A DNA stretch of 64,000 nucleotides from the NCBI RefSeq assembly GCF_001420005.1, contig NZ_LJAK01000010.1, forward strand, positions 62,001 to 126,000. Direction: 5' to 3'. Numbering within the stretch: position 1 is the first letter of the stretch; each line of letters begins with the position of its first letter. The position numbers were made by a program, and so were the translations under genes. Below the pieces are notes generated by a model. That model made no database searches. It was not told the origin of the DNA and worked only from the letters and a program-made list of their open reading frames with translations. This stretch comes from Loktanella sp. 3ANDIMAR09. GTDB lineage: Bacteria > Pseudomonadota > Alphaproteobacteria > Rhodobacterales > Rhodobacteraceae. Shown here piece after piece: positions 27,921-35,944 of the stretch.

Positions 27921-28811
27921 CTAGGTATCGCTGTCCATGATGTACGTCGCCATCGCGTTCAAATCATCATCGGTTAGGAACCTTGTGCCAAATTGAACTA
28001 CCTCTGCCATAGATCCGCCAAAGACATCACCCGACGGGGTAATGCCTGAACGCAGTGCATAGGCGAGGTCGTCTGCGGCCCACCCTTCCGCCAAAAGGTC
28101 ACTTGAAAGTATCGAAGGCGCCTTTCCACCGACGGGCAGATCGGCGTTGCCTGAAAAACGCTCGGATATGATCCGTGCGCCTACAACATTCCTTGGTGTA
28201 TGGCAGGCTGCACAATGTGTCGCCCCGTTGACGAGCACTTTGCCTCGATTCCACGCATCACTCTTGTCCGGTTCAGGGGCGGTATCCGGGGTGGCCAAGA
28301 AAGCAGCCCGCCAAAGCTTGAGACCCCATCGTTGGTCAAACGGGAAGGAAACATCGTGCTCGGGTGCGGCTTCAGCCACTGGTGGCACCGTTTGAAACGC
28401 GGCCCAAAGGTCTGCGATATCCTGATCCGAGAAGTTTGCATAGAAGGGATAGGTGAAGGTCGGATAATAAGGTTCGCCGTCGGGCGAGATGCCCTGACGG
28501 ACCGCACTCGCAAAATCTTCGGCTGACCAACTTCCCATCCCGTAGTCAGGATCGGTGGTCAAATTCGGCGGATAGAACGTGCCGAAGTCTGTTTTGAGAG
28601 GTGCTCCTCCTGCGAGAGGTGCACCGCCCTCTTCCGCATTCGTATGGCACGCTATGCATCCGCTCGCACGTGCAAGGTAGGCACCCTTATTCACATCGCC
28701 GACCAATGCAATCTCTTCAACTTCCTTGCCAATCGGCCAAACGATCGTAGCAGCCACTGTTCCGACGCCGGCAAGCAAACCTGCCCCGACAACCCAACGA
28801 AAAATGCCCAC
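27921..28811 (-). CDS. Membrane-anchored diheme cytochrome c
   Basis: A 296-residue protein with an N-terminal anchor (about 5-27) and two class I cytochrome domains with CIACHT near 52-57 and CAACHTPRN near 198. Candidate axial Met residues include that in GMGSWSAEDF. The layout resembles the first two heme domains of alcohol and gluconate dehydrogenase cytochrome subunits. No dehydrogenase gene is present, so here it probably serves the adjacent multicopper oxidase or cytochrome oxidase. It begins 4 bases after the end of the cytochrome c'-like gene. Confidence 0.88.
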   Translation of the reverse strand: MGIFRWVVGAGLLAGVGTVAATIVWPIGKEVEEIALVGDVNKGAYLARASGCIACHTNAEEGGAPLAGGAPLKTDFGTFYPPNLTTDPDYGMGSWSAEDFASAVRQGISPDGEPYYPTFTYPFYANFSDQDIADLWAAFQTVPPVAEAAPEHDVSFPFDQRWGLKLWRAAFLATPDTAPEPDKSDAWNRGKVLVNGATHCAACHTPRNVVGARIISERFSGNADLPVGGKAPSILSSDLLAEGWAADDLAYALRSGITPSGDVFGGSMAEVVQFGTRFLTDDDLNAMATYIMDSDT

Positions 28812-28814
28812 GGC

Positions 28815-29396
28815 CTAGTCGTCCTCGGCGCGGAATTTTTGGTGACACGCAGAACATGTCTGCGCTACTGCAGCAAATGCTGTGTCTGTTGGCATGGTCG
28901 CGAACATATCAACTGTCATGATTTCGCTTGTTTCACCCATACCACCGCCCATCGCGGGGGCATTTTCCGATCCCATCATTCCGCCGCCCATCATCGAGGC
29001 CCCTTGGTCAGGCTGGCTAGCAGCTAAACCAACGTCGGCACTCAATTTCAGACCTTCAGCACGCAACTCCAACTGTTCGGCCAGCTCTACGAATTCGTCC
29101 CAGTCCTCCCAGACTGATGGCAACACCTTTGAGACTGGTTGAACGGAACCCTCTGGAAACAGGCTGGTCATCTGTTGGCCCGCATGCGTCACCATCACAT
29201 CCGCACCGGCGCGCACTTGATCTGCATTAAAGGGTGATTGGCCCCGCATCATTGGGGTTAGCTCCTTAAGGACATCGCTCAATGCGGTCATGCCCTGCAT
29301 GCGCTCCAATACCACACCGGTTGCGCCTTTGTGTGCCAAAGCTGCCGTTGCCGCGATGATGCTTGCTGTCGTCAGAATTACCAGTCCTGTGCGCAT
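28815..29396 (-). CDS. Cytochrome c'-like protein with a Met/Gly-rich insert
   Basis: 193 residues from the ATG at 29396. A signal peptide (to about 21) precedes a four-helix bundle with ERMQGMTALSDVLKELTPMM near 31-50 and the C-terminal heme site CSACHQKFRAEDD. This is the cytochrome c' pattern, with heme at the end of the last helix. A MMGGGMMGS...MGGGMG insert near residues 135-155 is unusual for the family and looks like a methionine-rich copper site between helices 3 and 4. It lies in the multicopper-oxidase operon. Confidence 0.87.
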   Translation of the reverse strand: MRTGLVILTTASIIAATAALAHKGATGVVLERMQGMTALSDVLKELTPMMRGQSPFNADQVRAGADVMVTHAGQQMTSLFPEGSVQPVSKVLPSVWEDWDEFVELAEQLELRAEGLKLSADVGLAASQPDQGASMMGGGMMGSENAPAMGGGMGETSEIMTVDMFATMPTDTAFAAVAQTCSACHQKFRAEDD

Positions 29397-29409
29397 TCTC
29401 GCATCCCTT

Positions 29410-29868
29410 CTAAAATATGCCGTTGGCCCTTTGGAGCTCACGGATGTAGGCGACAACCATCTTCACATCGCCGTCTGTCAGGCCTTCAATGGCGGGCATG
29501 TTTCCGAATTGCCAATGGTGGGCGGTTACGCCGTTGCGGGCCGCGCTGAGGAAGGCCCCATCACCATGATGCCCGGGTTCATAGGTGATATGAACCAAGG
29601 GTGGTGCGATCCCGTTTTGCCCTGCAGCATTGGCACCATGGCATTCCGCACAAGCAACGTTAAACACTTTCTCACCAAATTGAGCGTCTGCAGAAAGCTC
29701 CGATGGCAGTGTCACTTCAACGATCGGATCACCGACTTCCAGACCAGACAGATTGGCAGGCGTCATGGAATGGCCATTCACCGGCGGGGCTGGCTGCATC
29801 TGCTGCCAAACAAATCCAGCGCCGCCGATCACGAAAAAGCCAACAATAAACAGAGCAGATTTATCCAT
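29410..29868 (-). CDS. Membrane-anchored mono-heme cytochrome c
   Basis: 152 residues from the ATG at 29868, which overlaps the stop of the L,D-transpeptidase gene by one base (TAATG). One N-terminal helix (about 4-22) is followed by CAECHGANAAG (heme near 71-75) and FGNMPAIEGLTD near 120, with the probable axial Met. It is a class I small cytochrome, second in the operon. Confidence 0.87.
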   Translation of the reverse strand: MDKSALFIVGFFVIGGAGFVWQQMQPAPPVNGHSMTPANLSGLEVGDPIVEVTLPSELSADAQFGEKVFNVACAECHGANAAGQNGIAPPLVHITYEPGHHGDGAFLSAARNGVTAHHWQFGNMPAIEGLTDGDVKMVVAYIRELQRANGIF

Positions 29869-30437
29869 TAGAGAAGCTTTACCTGTGTTCCAATTGGTGT
29901 GCGGCCAAACACTTCTTCGATTTGCTCGTTGAAAAGACCAATGCAACCGTTAGACGATTTTCTACCAATCTTGCGAGTGTCTTGGGTGCCATGAATCCGG
30001 TAGTACTGCCAAGAGAGGTACAACGCATGCGAACCCAAAGGATTTCGCGGATCTCCGCCTTGGATATAGGCGGGCCAATCAGGATTGCGCTCAAGCATGG
30101 ATGGCGTCGGGCCCCACCCGGGTGCGACCTTCTTGTCGATCACTTCAGTATATCCAAGCCGTGTTAAGTCTTCAGAAAGTGGCACCGATGTTGGATACGT
30201 CCGCATCTCACCATCGGCCGTCCAATGCTGCAGGAAACGTGACCCAGTGTCAGCCAAAAGAATGCCCTTACCGATGGTTTCAAAGTGATCCTGCCACTGA
30301 TGCGGCCGAAATGCTGCAACGTTGCGAGTCACTCCATCCAATGCCTGGGCGTTCACAATGGAAGGGGCCGCTAGGGCGGTAGCGCCGATACCTGAAACAA
30401 AGTTCCGACGCGATAGAAGTTGCATTTTCTTATTCAT
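29868..30437 (-). CDS. L,D-transpeptidase (YkuD), first gene of the cytochrome/MCO operon
   Basis: A 189-residue protein with a Tat-like leader (SRRNFVSGIGATALAAPSIVNA) and a YkuD domain. The catalytic motif is HGTQDTRKIGRKSSNGCIGL, with His near 149 and the nucleophilic Cys near 164. L,D-transpeptidases make 3-3 cross-links or attach proteins to peptidoglycan and are reported to be inhibited by copper through this Cys. It heads an operon of four cytochromes, a multicopper oxidase and a DsbA protein. An OmpR-type direct repeat (TTGTAC/ATGTAA) lies 80-95 bases upstream. Confidence 0.92.
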   Translation of the reverse strand: MNKKMQLLSRRNFVSGIGATALAAPSIVNAQALDGVTRNVAAFRPHQWQDHFETIGKGILLADTGSRFLQHWTADGEMRTYPTSVPLSEDLTRLGYTEVIDKKVAPGWGPTPSMLERNPDWPAYIQGGDPRNPLGSHALYLSWQYYRIHGTQDTRKIGRKSSNGCIGLFNEQIEEVFGRTPIGTQVKLL

Positions 30438-30516
30438 CTAACTTGCCTCTTTTTTCTGCTTTCCTGCAGTTCTAACTGCCCGGCGGGATTTCATGAATAG
30501 TTGGCACGTTGGTTTC

Positions 30517-30532
30517 TTGTACTGATATGTAA
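30517..30532. promoter_or_regulatory. Candidate response-regulator box (TTGTAC/ATGTAA)
   Basis: TTGTAC at 30517-30522 and ATGTAA at 30527-30532, spaced 10 bp, lie between the histidine kinase gene end and the ldt-cytochrome operon. The core is nearly the same as the box at 12019. Confidence 0.55.
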
Positions 30533-30593
30533 CGCTTGTGCGGCGGCAACGTTGAGGTCATCCCTCCGCACCGCCATCAGCTCCAGAATTGGA

Positions 30594-32054
30594 TTACTGG
30601 GCGCTCACACCAAGACGGCGGTTTTTGGTACCCTTTGGCTTGGTTACCACGAGAGCATCCATGGAGGTCTCATCCCGCTTTGTGTTGCGCTCGAACGGGA
30701 GTCTCACGGTAGCGCGGAGCCCTGCTTTTGGAAGGTTCGTGAGTTCAACGGACCCGCCGTGTTCGAGAATAATGCTTCTTGCGATCGACAAACCCAGCCC
30801 ATGACCACCGGTATCACGCGATCGCGATGTCTCAAGTCTTACATAAGGACCAAACACCGCCTCCAAATCACTTTCTGGAATTCCGGGCCCCTGATCGTCG
30901 ATATGGATTTCAGCATAACCATCGACGGGTTGCCACGAAACGCGCGCTTCCTTCCCATAGCGAATGGCATTCTCGATCAGGTTCCGAAGGGCACGCCGCA
31001 TCGTGCTTGGTTTGGCAGGTACAATCAATGGTTCGTCCGACAGGAGCGACATACCATCTGTTCCAAATCCGGAGAGCAATCCATGAATATCTGTTGGGCA
31101 GACCTCTTCATGCTGTCCAACGCCTTTCGCGAAATCCAGCGTTGCATCCACCATCTGCTGCATCTCTTCACCAGATGCGACCAGAGAGGCGCGGGTTTCA
31201 TCATCGTCAACCATTTCTGCGCGCACTCTGAGGGCCGTCAGCGGCGATCGCAGATCATGGGCGAGTGCGGCCAGCATTTGTGTGCGATCCGAAACAAACC
31301 GTGTCAGGCGGTCTTGCATGGTGTTAAAAGCCTTTGTCAGATCCTGGACCTCTTTGGGACCCACAACAGGCAGTGATCCCTCACCAGCGCCGCGTCCCAA
31401 TCGCTCAGAGGCATCCGCCAAGGTATTCAGTGGCCCAGTCAATCGCGTGAGAAGGAACCAAAAGCTCGCAAGCAACAGAAGCGTTGCAGTCAACACAAAG
31501 GACACATTGGATGCGGTCGACCATTGCAAAGGTGGCCGCTCAAACCGCGTACCGACATTCAGCCAATCCCCACCCGCCAAGGCGATGGATAGCTCCATTT
31601 CAATTGCGGCCAAACTGCCCTGCATCATTTCTGCGTGCATCTCAGCCATTTCTGGCGATAGGTTTGGGAGAGGCAGCAAACCTTGTTCAATCTCATGAAC
31701 CTCAACCCGAATATCACGGCTGTAGCTGTCACCAAGCAATGCGCGCACGCGGGCCTCAACGGCCCCTCCGTCGTCGTGATTGCCATGTGCAACCGATGGC
31801 AGGTCAGATAAGTCAAATCGCACCAATGGTGATGTCGCTGCCTGAATGATCTGGGCATGTAGGTCAGTAGGCGCCCCTTCGACCAGCTGCGCAACATTGG
31901 CAGCGCGGCCTGCGGCTTCGGCACCGATCGCTGCTTGCACTGCGAGTGATCGTTCATCCACAAAGAACCAAAGACTAAGCGCTTGCGCAACAAACAGCAC
32001 GCCCAAAACCAACAATGCAATTTGTGTTCTTAGCCTCCAAGCCATGTACTTCAC
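30594..32054 (-). CDS. Sensor histidine kinase (CusS-like)
   Basis: A 486-residue kinase. Two membrane helices (about 13-33 and 178-200) bracket a periplasmic sensor region of about 140 residues, which is rich in Met and His (AEMHAEMMQGS near 150). HAMP follows, then the H-box LAALAHDLRSPLTALR near 268-283 with the phospho-His, and N and G boxes (RNLIENAIRYG near 365, DQGPGIPESD, GHGLGLSIA near 430). The GTG start overlaps the response regulator stop (GTGA). The Met/His sensor and context suggest Cu(I) sensing. Confidence 0.9.
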   Translation of the reverse strand: MKYMAWRLRTQIALLVLGVLFVAQALSLWFFVDERSLAVQAAIGAEAAGRAANVAQLVEGAPTDLHAQIIQAATSPLVRFDLSDLPSVAHGNHDDGGAVEARVRALLGDSYSRDIRVEVHEIEQGLLPLPNLSPEMAEMHAEMMQGSLAAIEMELSIALAGGDWLNVGTRFERPPLQWSTASNVSFVLTATLLLLASFWFLLTRLTGPLNTLADASERLGRGAGEGSLPVVGPKEVQDLTKAFNTMQDRLTRFVSDRTQMLAALAHDLRSPLTALRVRAEMVDDDETRASLVASGEEMQQMVDATLDFAKGVGQHEEVCPTDIHGLLSGFGTDGMSLLSDEPLIVPAKPSTMRRALRNLIENAIRYGKEARVSWQPVDGYAEIHIDDQGPGIPESDLEAVFGPYVRLETSRSRDTGGHGLGLSIARSIILEHGGSVELTNLPKAGLRATVRLPFERNTKRDETSMDALVVTKPKGTKNRRLGVSAQ

Positions 32055-32761
32055 TCCATGACCTTGATATCGGCAGTAAGGCTATAGCCGCGATTTCTGA
32101 TCGTCGCGATGACGCGAGGCCGCAATACGTCCTGCTCGATCTTGCGACGCAAGCGACTGATCTGATTGTCAATCGTCCGATCCAAAGGACCGGCGACCCT
32201 GCCCGCGCTGAGTTCAAGAAGCTGGTCGCGGCTGAACACCACCCGCGGTCTTTCCAAGAGTATCGTCAGTAATTTCAACTCACTCGTTGTCAGCATTGTT
32301 CTGTTGCCAACTTCATCAAAAAGAGTGCGCCCATCATAGTCTAATTCCAGATGAGCAAAGCGGAGCTTTTTACCGGAGAAGGGCTCGATTTCCGGAATCT
32401 GTTTCGTGCGCCGGAGGATGGCGTTGATACGCGCGAGCAATTCTTTGGGATTGAATGGTTTTGCCAAGTAGTCATCTGCACCGCCATCAAGGCCAGCAAT
32501 CCGATCGTCGTCATCGCCCATCGCGGTCAGCATCAAGATAGGGATTTTCGAAGTCTGTTGAAGGCGTTTGCAAGCACTCAATCCATCCTCTCCCGGCATC
32601 ATGACATCCAATACGATGAGATCAAATTTCGCCTCGGTAAGCTTTGTATCCATCTCCTCAGCGTTCTCTGCCACTGAGGTGCGCATCCCGTTACGCTCCA
32701 GATAGCGGGAAACGGACTTTCGGATTTCCAGGTGGTCATCAACGACAAGAATGTGCGGCAT
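32051..32761 (-). CDS. OmpR-family response regulator (CusR/CopR-like)
   Basis: About 236 residues from the ATG at 32761. An in-frame ATG at 32779 is also possible and no clear Shine-Dalgarno is seen. The receiver domain has HILVVDDHLEIR with the acidic pair, LDVMMPGEDG with the phospho-Asp near 52, and TA and K residues in MLTAMGDDDD and LAKPFNP. The DNA-binding winged helix has LTTSELKLLTILLERPRVVFSRDQLLEL and VDRTIDNQISRLRRKIE-like patterning. It is translationally coupled to the kinase. A 10-bp-spaced repeat is just upstream (32815-32830), consistent with autoregulation. Confidence 0.92.
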   Translation of the reverse strand: MPHILVVDDHLEIRKSVSRYLERNGMRTSVAENAEEMDTKLTEAKFDLIVLDVMMPGEDGLSACKRLQQTSKIPILMLTAMGDDDDRIAGLDGGADDYLAKPFNPKELLARINAILRRTKQIPEIEPFSGKKLRFAHLELDYDGRTLFDEVGNRTMLTTSELKLLTILLERPRVVFSRDQLLELSAGRVAGPLDRTIDNQISRLRRKIEQDVLRPRVIATIRNRGYSLTADIKVME

Positions 32762-32814
32762 ATCGATCATATGGGTCATATAACTGTTGTGGAAGGGAAA
32801 TGCCCGTCCCATGT

Positions 32815-32830
32815 TTGTAGCCAAATGTAA
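32815..32830. promoter_or_regulatory. Candidate autoregulatory response-regulator box
   Basis: TTGTAG at 32815-32820 and ATGTAA at 32825-32830, spaced 10 bp, lie 54 bases before the response regulator start and 79 bases before the divergent CopG gene. It matches the boxes at 12019 and 30517 in both half-sites. Its place in front of the regulator's own gene is the best reason to assign the motif to this regulator. Confidence 0.6.
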
Positions 32831-32908
32831 CAAGATCGGTAGCCGTACGCCGCTCGACTTCGCGTTCCGCAAAATCTACCTTTGTACAAACGAACGGAGG
32901 ACTACCAC

Positions 32909-33358
32909 GTGAACAGACGGCATTTCATCGCGAGCGCAGCAGGTTTGCTTGTGACAGTCCCTGCGATCGCGCAAACTGCACCCATTATGCAAGTCGCTAA
33001 GACGCCAACTTGTGGCTGCTGCACGGCGTGGGTCGAACGGATGGTAGATGCCGGTTTTTCCGTCGAGGTTGAAGACGTCAATCAAGAGGTTCTTTGGGCC
33101 ATGAAGGATAGTCTCAGCATCACATCAGATCTCTCCGGTTGTCATACAGCGCTCATTGGCGACTATTTTGTTGAGGGCCATGTGCCAGCCCGCGAAATTC
33201 AGCGTATGCTTGCCGAAGCGCCAGACGCACGTGGACTGACAGTTCCCGGAATGCCCATGGGCTCGCCCGGGATGGGTGTGGCGGGAACAGGTGACCCCTA
33301 TGAAGTCTTGCTTGTCCTGAACGATGGTTCAACGCAGGTTTTTGCAAGCTACGCCTGA
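32909..33358 (+). CDS. CopG-type (DUF411) periplasmic copper protein
   Basis: 149 residues from a GTG at 32909 with GGAGG 8 bases upstream. A signal peptide (NRRHFIASAAGLLVTVPAIAQ) precedes a DUF411 domain with AKTPTCGCCTAWVERM (three Cys near 31-34), SGCHTALIGDYFVEGHVPA near 76-94, and GMPMGSPGMGV near 115. CopG binds a multi-copper cluster through such a Cys-rich thioredoxin-like fold and is reported to convert Cu(I)/Cu(II). It is divergent from the CusR-like operon. A paralogue with the same motifs is at 49976. Confidence 0.9.
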   Translation: MNRRHFIASAAGLLVTVPAIAQTAPIMQVAKTPTCGCCTAWVERMVDAGFSVEVEDVNQEVLWAMKDSLSITSDLSGCHTALIGDYFVEGHVPAREIQRMLAEAPDARGLTVPGMPMGSPGMGVAGTGDPYEVLLVLNDGSTQVFASYA

Positions 33359-34007
33359 CGTGGCGCTGCAAGACACCTTTCGCAAACACTTCAGCCTTCA
33401 TCTACCTTTCGGTCTGTTTTGCTGGAACCTGACGCTTCTCAGCATTCTAAGCCTGCTGCCATTTCTGATTGTTTTCGTCGCACTTACGCCGGACTTTGCC
33501 AAAATTCTGGTGACAAACCCAACGGCCCTCAGTCGATTCTTCCGGCAGGTCGTCACCAACGGTTTGCCTGTTGTCGTCATCATCAACTATATTAGTTTCG
33601 TTGCTTTATCCGGAGTCGTGCAGAAGGCAAACCGATCGGCAATTCGCCATATCGCCTTGGATAGCTTTGCGCGCGCGGGTGCCTTCGTAATGCTTCATAT
33701 GCTGATCTACGTTTTTTCAGCAGATTGGTTTGGCTCGTTTGGCGGTGACCGCTGGACGGCGCTCCGTGTTGTCGGACCAACACTCGAACGTTCCTATCTG
33801 TTCGAGAACATATCCGGCGTATACCTCTACGCGCTTCTGCCGGGTGCGGTGTTCGCCTACTTGGCGGTAATATCGGACCCCGCCGACACCAAGAAAGGTC
33901 CATTTTCGGCAAGGTCGGTTAAGGCGATAATAGTTGCATGCGTTAGTCTCGTGCTCATGGTTACATTCCTGTCCATGGCACTGACACAACTATTCAGCAA
34001 ATCATGA
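33324..34007 (+). CDS. Hypothetical membrane protein
   Basis: 227 residues with four to five hydrophobic segments (about 26-52, 78-98, 115-132, 165-183, 200-222). I do not recognise the family. The ATG at 33324 overlaps the end of the CopG gene by 35 bases; a GTG at 33360, just after the CopG stop, is also plausible. It is probably co-transcribed with CopG and convergent with the Crp/Fnr-type gene 7 bases away. Confidence 0.6.
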   Translation: MVQRRFLQATPDVALQDTFRKHFSLHLPFGLFCWNLTLLSILSLLPFLIVFVALTPDFAKILVTNPTALSRFFRQVVTNGLPVVVIINYISFVALSGVVQKANRSAIRHIALDSFARAGAFVMLHMLIYVFSADWFGSFGGDRWTALRVVGPTLERSYLFENISGVYLYALLPGAVFAYLAVISDPADTKKGPFSARSVKAIIVACVSLVLMVTFLSMALTQLFSKS

Positions 34008-34014
34008 AAGCCAA

Positions 34015-34584
34015 TCAGTGGTGGTGCAGTTGGTAGATGCCTCTTTGAGGGTTAAGCACTTTGCCTTCGGCAACCAATTCTCGCAGAGCGCGATATGTGG
34101 CTTCATGGGTCAGCGAAACAGTGGCCGCAAAGTCGATGACTGTCCCGACAAGAAGCCCTGCAACAACACCAGCATATACTCTGTCCTTGGCTGATCGAAT
34201 GGCGAGAATCTCGCGCATCTGTCGTGTCAGCTGAACTTGGACAGACAGTATCTTGCAATATCCCTTCGCGAAGTCATGCTCCTGAAGCCCCTTTAAGACC
34301 GCTGTTTTGTCGATGATGAGCACGCTTCCGCTTTGTTGTGCCACCGCATCACAGTGATAGGATTCGGAGAAAAGCGATGCCTCGGCAAACCACGTTCCAG
34401 GCGTCGCACGGTGTATCATGATGGTTTCGCCATCCTCGCTTGCCCGGACCAAATGCACGGTCGTATTCTGGGCAACAAAAAGGCCAAACGTCCGATCGCC
34501 GTCGCGAAACAGATGATCTCCCTTCTGCACTTCTACGGATTTTAGAGCCGTCTTTGGCAAGAGATTGAAAGGCGTCGGTGTCAT
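34015..34584 (-). CDS. Crp/Fnr-family transcriptional regulator
   Basis: 189 residues from the ATG at 34584 (a 24-codon longer start at 34656 would exactly abut the divergent gene). The cyclic-nucleotide-like effector domain is at about 10-110, and the C-terminal HTH has VSLTHEATYRALRELVAEGKVLNPQRGIYQL. There is no N-terminal Cys cluster, so it is not an Fe-S FNR; it may sense nitric oxide, redox or another signal. The protein ends in LHHH. A palindrome overlapping the start (34583-34600) has the FNR core TGAT-N4-ATCA, implying autoregulation. Confidence 0.85.
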   Translation of the reverse strand: MTPTPFNLLPKTALKSVEVQKGDHLFRDGDRTFGLFVAQNTTVHLVRASEDGETIMIHRATPGTWFAEASLFSESYHCDAVAQQSGSVLIIDKTAVLKGLQEHDFAKGYCKILSVQVQLTRQMREILAIRSAKDRVYAGVVAGLLVGTVIDFAATVSLTHEATYRALRELVAEGKVLNPQRGIYQLHHH

Positions 34585-34600
34585 ATGATCAAGATCATAT
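34583..34600. promoter_or_regulatory. FNR/DNR-type palindrome between the Crp/Fnr gene and 34656
   Basis: An 18-bp dyad ATATGATC-AA-GATCATAT contains TGAT (34586-34589), CAAG, ATCA (34594-34597), the FNR/Dnr consensus core. If it sits at -41.5, transcription of the plus-strand gene would start near 34633, with a -10 like TATCCG at 34621-34626. The start at 34656 then has a 23-base leader with GGAGAG. Confidence 0.6.
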
Positions 34601-34655
34601 AGATTTTTGAAGCCGGTTGGTATCCGCAACTCAGGAAAAATCGAAGGAGAGATCA

Positions 34656-35195
34656 ATGAAGATCTTACTCACTAGCTTCTTTGCTTGGATTGCATTGGCG
34701 ACATTGGCGGCATCTCAACACGCGCACACAGATCACGCTGATATGGGCGGGAAACCAAACCTTGTGTTGTCAGAGCCTGGGCAGGGTGCATTTTCTGCGG
34801 TTGCCGAAATCACACAAGTCTTGCGAGACGACCCCAGTACAGACTGGTCGAAGGTCAACATCACCGCCCTGCGGGAGCATTTGATCGATATGGATTTGGT
34901 CGCTACGGACGCAAGCGTTAGCGCGTCCGCAACCCCGAAAGGCGCAACTTTCGTCGTCACCGGCGATGCGCGCACGCAGCGAGCGATCAAAACAATGGTC
35001 CCTGCTCATGCACCATTCCTTGCTGCAGAGACCGGCTGGGAGGTTGCCGTTCAAGAGATCGACAGCGGCGTCACCATGCATGTTTCTGGAGATGCGACCC
35101 AAATTGCTGCATTGAGTTTCATCGGTCTGATGACCATAGGTGCCCACCACCAAGAGCATCACTTGATGATGGCCAAAGGAGGTGATGTCCACTAA
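34656..35195 (+). CDS. Exported protein of unknown function with His/Met-rich ends
   Basis: 179 residues from the ATG at 34656, which has GGAGAG upstream. A signal peptide is followed by HAHTDHADMGGK near 22-33. There is a middle region of alternating helices and strands (WSKVNITALREHLIDMDLVA). The tail GAHHQEHHLMMAKGGDVH is rich in His and Met at both ends, suggesting periplasmic metal binding. I do not recognise a family. It is probably activated through the FNR-type palindrome at 34583. Confidence 0.7.
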   Translation: MKILLTSFFAWIALATLAASQHAHTDHADMGGKPNLVLSEPGQGAFSAVAEITQVLRDDPSTDWSKVNITALREHLIDMDLVATDASVSASATPKGATFVVTGDARTQRAIKTMVPAHAPFLAAETGWEVAVQEIDSGVTMHVSGDATQIAALSFIGLMTIGAHHQEHHLMMAKGGDVH

Positions 35196-35350
35196 GCTGA
35201 AAGGCGTAGGAGAGTGCCCTGAGAAGGAATTGCATCTCAACCATCAGACAAAAGAAGTTGATACAAAAGAGTAACTAGCGTTGCTGGAAGATTGCTCTGG
35301 TCCTTGCTAAGAGGTTTAGTCATGCTTTGCTGGCATTTGAGGATGACTAG

Positions 35351-35641
35351 ATGAACTACCGAATTCTGTTGCTTTGTATTTCGTTCTTTGGGCTTTCGGC
35401 ATGTGCAAGTGTCTCGACTGAAGATGACGTTCCGCCCAACCCATTTATTGAAGAATTGCCGGAAGGCGTCTCGGCGATTGCCGCCCCTTTTCAGGACCTC
35501 AATGCAGTGATGATAGACCCAACAGACGGGTGCTATGTCTACCGGCACGCCGGTCCGGTCGAAACCACTTTCCTTCCACTTCGCACCAACAGCGGTCGGC
35601 CAATTTGCACCAGACTGCCGGAACAAAGTGAGCCGGGTTGA
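35351..35641 (+). CDS. Small lipoprotein, paralogue of the 56380 lipoprotein
   Basis: 96 residues with a lipoprotein signal (LLLCISFFGLSAC, lipobox LSAC, Cys near 18). The mature part has DGCYVYRHAGPVETTFLPLRTNSGRPIC near 57-84. Its core DGCYxYxHxGPVETTxLPLRTxxGxPIC is shared with the 56380 protein. Two conserved Cys bracket the motif. No known domain is recognised. GAGGA precedes the ATG. Both copies lie near an L,D-transpeptidase gene and a metal exporter, so a wall-associated role in metal stress is likely but inferred. Confidence 0.8.
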   Translation: MNYRILLLCISFFGLSACASVSTEDDVPPNPFIEELPEGVSAIAAPFQDLNAVMIDPTDGCYVYRHAGPVETTFLPLRTNSGRPICTRLPEQSEPG

Positions 35642-35944
35642 GTTAGAGAGCACTGCCTTCCGGCATAAGGGAGTAAAACCAAGCGAATACAAAATCATGT
35701 GCCAAGCGCTTGCTTCCCCAAAGTAGTCATTCAAGTGAAGTTCAGCGAAGGTGACCCAGCCGCATATCCCAAGTGGGATAAGATTCCCAAATAGGGTTAA
35801 TATGGGAGCCTGCACAGACGCCGGTGCAAGCAAGGTATGTGGTTTTGGGGACCACAAACGTGGCGCTGAAGAGGCTACAGAATATAGGATCGCGGCTAGC
35901 GTTCCTGCTCTATTCGCCAAACCTATGCATCAGAACGCCTTATA
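35642..35944. other. Gene-poor stretch, possible decayed membrane gene
   Basis: No convincing gene. The minus strand has an open frame from 35920 with a hydrophobic stretch (QAPILTLFGNLIPLGIC, WHMILYSLGF), but it runs antisense through the lipoprotein gene with non-natural composition. I read it as a possible remnant of a membrane protein gene. No promoter or repeat was recognised. Confidence 0.3.

Noticed and set aside
35237-35920. Long minus-strand open frame of 227 codons
   Set aside because: It runs antisense through the lipoprotein gene, has no domain and its second half has unnatural composition. Only the first part might be a decayed membrane gene.
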